Shown here piece after piece: positions 61,781 to 64,000 of a stretch of 64,000 nt of DNA; position 1 is the first letter of the stretch; every line of letters begins with the position of its first letter. The translations under genes and the position numbers were made by a program. The stretch covers positions 2,914,001 to 2,978,000 of the forward strand of contig NZ_CP019606.1 in the NCBI RefSeq assembly GCF_001997345.1, given 5' to 3'. The DNA is from Tessaracoccus aquimaris. Lineage in GTDB: Bacteria > Actinomycetota > Actinomycetes > Propionibacteriales > Propionibacteriaceae. The notes under the pieces were generated by a model. That model was given only the letters and a program-made list of their open reading frames with translations, searched no databases and was not told where the DNA came from.

Positions 61781-63709
61781 TCAGTCCCGCCAGGCCCTCC
61801 AGAGTCGGGCGTACTCGCCGTCCTTCTCCAGCAGTTCGCTGTGAGCCCCCAACTCGACGATCCTTCCGTCCTCCACGACCGCGATCCGGTCGGCGTCGTG
61901 GGCCGTGTGCAGGCGGTGCGCGATCGCGATGACCGAGCGACCGTCCAGCAGCGCGGCCATCGAGCCCTCCAGGCTGCGGGCCGAGGTCGGGTCGATCAGC
62001 GAGGTCGCCTCGTCCAGCACCAGGGTGTGGGGGTCGGCGATGATGAGCCGGGCCAACGCCACCTGCTGGGCCTGGGCCGGGGTGAGCGCCGTCTTGCCGT
62101 GACCCAACTGAGCTTCGAGCCCGCCCTGTAGCTTCGAGACCCAGCCCCAGGCCCCGACGGTTGCGAGCGCCTGCTGCACCTCGGCGTCGGACGCGCTGGT
62201 CTCGCGGGCGAGCACGACGTTGTCGCGAACGGAGCCCACGAACACGTGGTGCTCCTGCGTGACGAGCGCCACCTCGGTGCGCAGCCGGTCGAGGGGAAGG
62301 TCCATCACGTCGACGCCGCCGACGGTGACCTCACCGGTGCGCGGACGGTTGACGCCGGCGACGAGGCGACCAAGCGTCGACTTCCCCGAACCAGACGGCC
62401 CGACGACGGCGAGCCGCTCGCCCGGACGCAGGTCGAGGTCGACGCCGTGCAGCACGTCGACTCCCTGCCGGTAGCCGAACCGCAGGTCGCAGCCGGTCAG
62501 CTTCACGCCGTCCGGCTGTGTCTCACCTGGTGTGCGGTCGTCGTCGAGCTGTGCGACGCCGATCAGGCGCGCGGTGCCGACGATGCCCAGTTGCAGGTGG
62601 TCAAGGACGGCGATGACGCGGTCGAGCGGACCCTGCAACTGCGAGACGTAGAGCGCGGCCGTGGTGATCTGACCGATCGTGACCCAGCCCTGCGAGTGGC
62701 CCCAGATACCGAGCAGGACGACGCCGACGAGGGGCAGCTGGAAGGACGAGTCGACCATGGCGAACAGCATGTTTCTGAGCGTCATCGTGTAGCGCTCCGC
62801 CTGTGCCGACACCTCGGTGTCCTCGTCCAACTGCTCGATCCGGCGTCGACCGAGGCCGAGCGCCTCCACCGTCCTGGCGCCCTCCACCGTCTCCGTGGTG
62901 GTGGAGTTGATGCCGGAGTACGACGCCGACTCGGTGATGTAGCCGGCCGTCGCCCGCCCCAGGTAGTAGCGACCGCCGAACGCCATGATCAGCGCGGTGC
63001 CGAGCATCGGAAGCGTCAGGAGCCACGAGTTCACCACCATGGCCGTGACGGTCGCCCCGATCAGCACCACCGACACGATCAGGTTCGGCAGCGCCCAGCG
63101 CGCGGCGGTGGCCATCTTGCTGACGTCAGAGGTGATCCTGGTCAGCAGGTCGCCCGACCCTGACGCCTCCACGTGCCCGAGGGGCAGCCGCAGCACGATG
63201 CGCACGACCTCCTCGCGGGCGGCGGCGAGCAGGTCGTAGCCGAAGACGGCGGAAGCCCGCCGCGCGCCGAACGTCAGGACGGCCTGCGCAACGATCAGGC
63301 CGGTGATGATTCCGGCCATGGTCGTGACGTCCGAGCGCCCGAGCGCGCCCGCCGTGACCTGGTCGATGAGTTGCCCAAGCAGCAGTGGAGCCACCAGGCC
63401 CACCCCGGCGGCCGCGAGGTTGAGCAGGATCGCCCAGACCAGCGCCGACCTGCGGCTACGCATCAGAGAGCCGAGGAACCCGGCCGCCTGGGCCGAGGTC
63501 GCAACCGGGAAGCCCTGCTTCGGGGCCCGGGCGTCCTCGTACACCGACCTCGCGTTCGCGCCTCGAACCGCATGCCGGTGCCTGAGTGACGAGAGCCGAC
63601 GTCGCAGGCCGGCACCCCTTGGCACCTCGAGCCCTGCCGGAACGCGGGGCGGCGGCGGGTCCTCACGCCAGGTATCGGCGGAGGTGATGCTCAATAGTTG
63701 TTCGCTCAT
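61781..63709 (-). CDS. ABC exporter, fused membrane/ATPase subunit, 642 aa
   Basis: About 85 N-terminal cytoplasmic residues, a six-helix exporter domain (roughly residues 88-380), then a nucleotide-binding domain: Walker A 'VGPSGSGKSTLGRL', Q-loop 'VALVTQEHHVF', Walker B 'TLVLDEATSLIDP' and switch His 'AIAHRLHTAHDADRI'. The signature reads 'ALTPAQAQQVALARL' instead of LSGGQ. Its ATG overlaps the stop of the upstream ABC gene (ATGA), so the two form a heterodimeric exporter with one degenerate ATP site. Substrate unknown (drug or peptide). Confidence 0.9.
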   Translation of the reverse strand: MSEQLLSITSADTWREDPPPPRVPAGLEVPRGAGLRRRLSSLRHRHAVRGANARSVYEDARAPKQGFPVATSAQAAGFLGSLMRSRRSALVWAILLNLAAAGVGLVAPLLLGQLIDQVTAGALGRSDVTTMAGIITGLIVAQAVLTFGARRASAVFGYDLLAAAREEVVRIVLRLPLGHVEASGSGDLLTRITSDVSKMATAARWALPNLIVSVVLIGATVTAMVVNSWLLTLPMLGTALIMAFGGRYYLGRATAGYITESASYSGINSTTTETVEGARTVEALGLGRRRIEQLDEDTEVSAQAERYTMTLRNMLFAMVDSSFQLPLVGVVLLGIWGHSQGWVTIGQITTAALYVSQLQGPLDRVIAVLDHLQLGIVGTARLIGVAQLDDDRTPGETQPDGVKLTGCDLRFGYRQGVDVLHGVDLDLRPGERLAVVGPSGSGKSTLGRLVAGVNRPRTGEVTVGGVDVMDLPLDRLRTEVALVTQEHHVFVGSVRDNVVLARETSASDAEVQQALATVGAWGWVSKLQGGLEAQLGHGKTALTPAQAQQVALARLIIADPHTLVLDEATSLIDPTSARSLEGSMAALLDGRSVIAIAHRLHTAHDADRIAVVEDGRIVELGAHSELLEKDGEYARLWRAWRD

Positions 63710-64000
63710 GGCGAGTCCTCCATCCCGCGCGCGATGACGCTGCGGTAGTCAGGATGATCGTGTAGTTCTTCATGGGTGCCGCGCGCGACCTCCCGGCCGT
63801 CGACGAGCACGGAGATCTCGTCGCAGCGGCGCAGCAGCAGCGGCGACGCCGTCACGACGACGGTGGTGCGACCCAGGCGGTGGCCAGCGAGTCGCTCCGA
63901 GATGCGCGCCTCGGTGTGTGCGTCGACCGCGGACGTCGGCTCCACAAGCACGAGGATCTCGGGATCGCGCAGCAGCGCCCGGGCGAGGACGACCCGCTGG
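63706..64000 (-). CDS. ABC exporter partner subunit, C-terminal part (cut by window edge)
   Basis: Last 97 codons of a second exporter ATPase. The visible part starts 'QRVVLARALLRDPEILVL' and shows Walker B as 'ILVLVEPTSAVDAHTE', where the usual Asp before the catalytic Glu is Val. The His-loop region is 'TTVVVTASPLLLRRCDEI', lacking the switch His. Together these mark the degenerate half of a heterodimeric exporter. The gene continues beyond the window. Confidence 0.88.
   Translation of the reverse strand, partial: QRVVLARALLRDPEILVLVEPTSAVDAHTEARISERLAGHRLGRTTVVVTASPLLLRRCDEISVLVDGREVARGTHEELHDHPDYRSVIARGMEDSP

Overview
The window comes from a high-GC actinobacterium. Evidence is the very high GC third-position use, frequent GTG starts, ATGA/TGATG/GTGA overlaps, lipoproteins with LSAC/LTGC lipoboxes, DUF4303 and LURP-one-type genes, and several actinobacterial-style ABC importers. 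The gene mix fits Propionibacteriaceae or a close relative, but no rRNA or marker gene fixes the genus. About 60 protein genes fill the window. No tRNA, rRNA, CRISPR array, transposase or phage gene was seen.

Layout. (1) 1-2785: unknown proteins, a LURP-one-like protein and a ThrE-type exporter. (2) 3051-12401: a locus joining an sn-glycerol-1-phosphate dehydrogenase, a NagD-type phosphatase, a secreted protein with two chitin-binding-like modules, an Fe/sugar-phosphate-type ABC importer and a SorC-type regulator; I infer uptake of a phosphorylated glycerol or sugar compound. Two copies of an 80-bp palindromic repeat lie at 2881 and 11227. (3) 12647-20281: DUF4303 protein, HAD phosphatase, a divergent TetR/SDR pair with a clear operator, a ferritin-like diiron protein next to a relative that has lost its ligands, a GNAT enzyme, a NarL-type two-component system and two SHOCT proteins. 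(4) 20426-27540: a tight HerA-Mre11(SbcD)-Rad50(SbcC)-NurA operon, the archaeal-type DNA end-resection gene set. (5) 27649-38684: HTH-nucleotidyltransferase protein, a second Fe/polyamine-type ABC importer, OsmC, an alpha-galactosidase with ROK regulator, a NERD-helicase, an MFS exporter and a cold-shock protein. (6) 38915-44488: a sugar ABC importer with a class V aminotransferase, divergent from a FadR-type regulator with twin operators. (7) 44620-54673: phosphoketolase, AraC/VOC pair, methyltransferase, RibD-like reductase, envelope and secreted proteins, CBS protein and peptide deformylase. (8) 54948-60328: a lipoprotein-MoxR-DUF58-VWA-VWA-TPR operon. (9) 60329-64000: a 60-bp tandem repeat, a P-loop kinase-like gene, a small ORF with an excellent ribosome site, and a heterodimeric ABC exporter running off the edge.

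A recurring oddity matters for anyone using this annotation: nine single-base frameshifts interrupt six otherwise normal genes (response regulator, a small unknown protein, a sugar permease, an aminotransferase, phosphoketolase and a VWA protein). Eight are repaired by adding one base to a G or C run of three to five, and the ninth by adding one C to a CC pair. These look like systematic under-calling in the assembly rather than gene decay. Affected genes are annotated over their restored extent.
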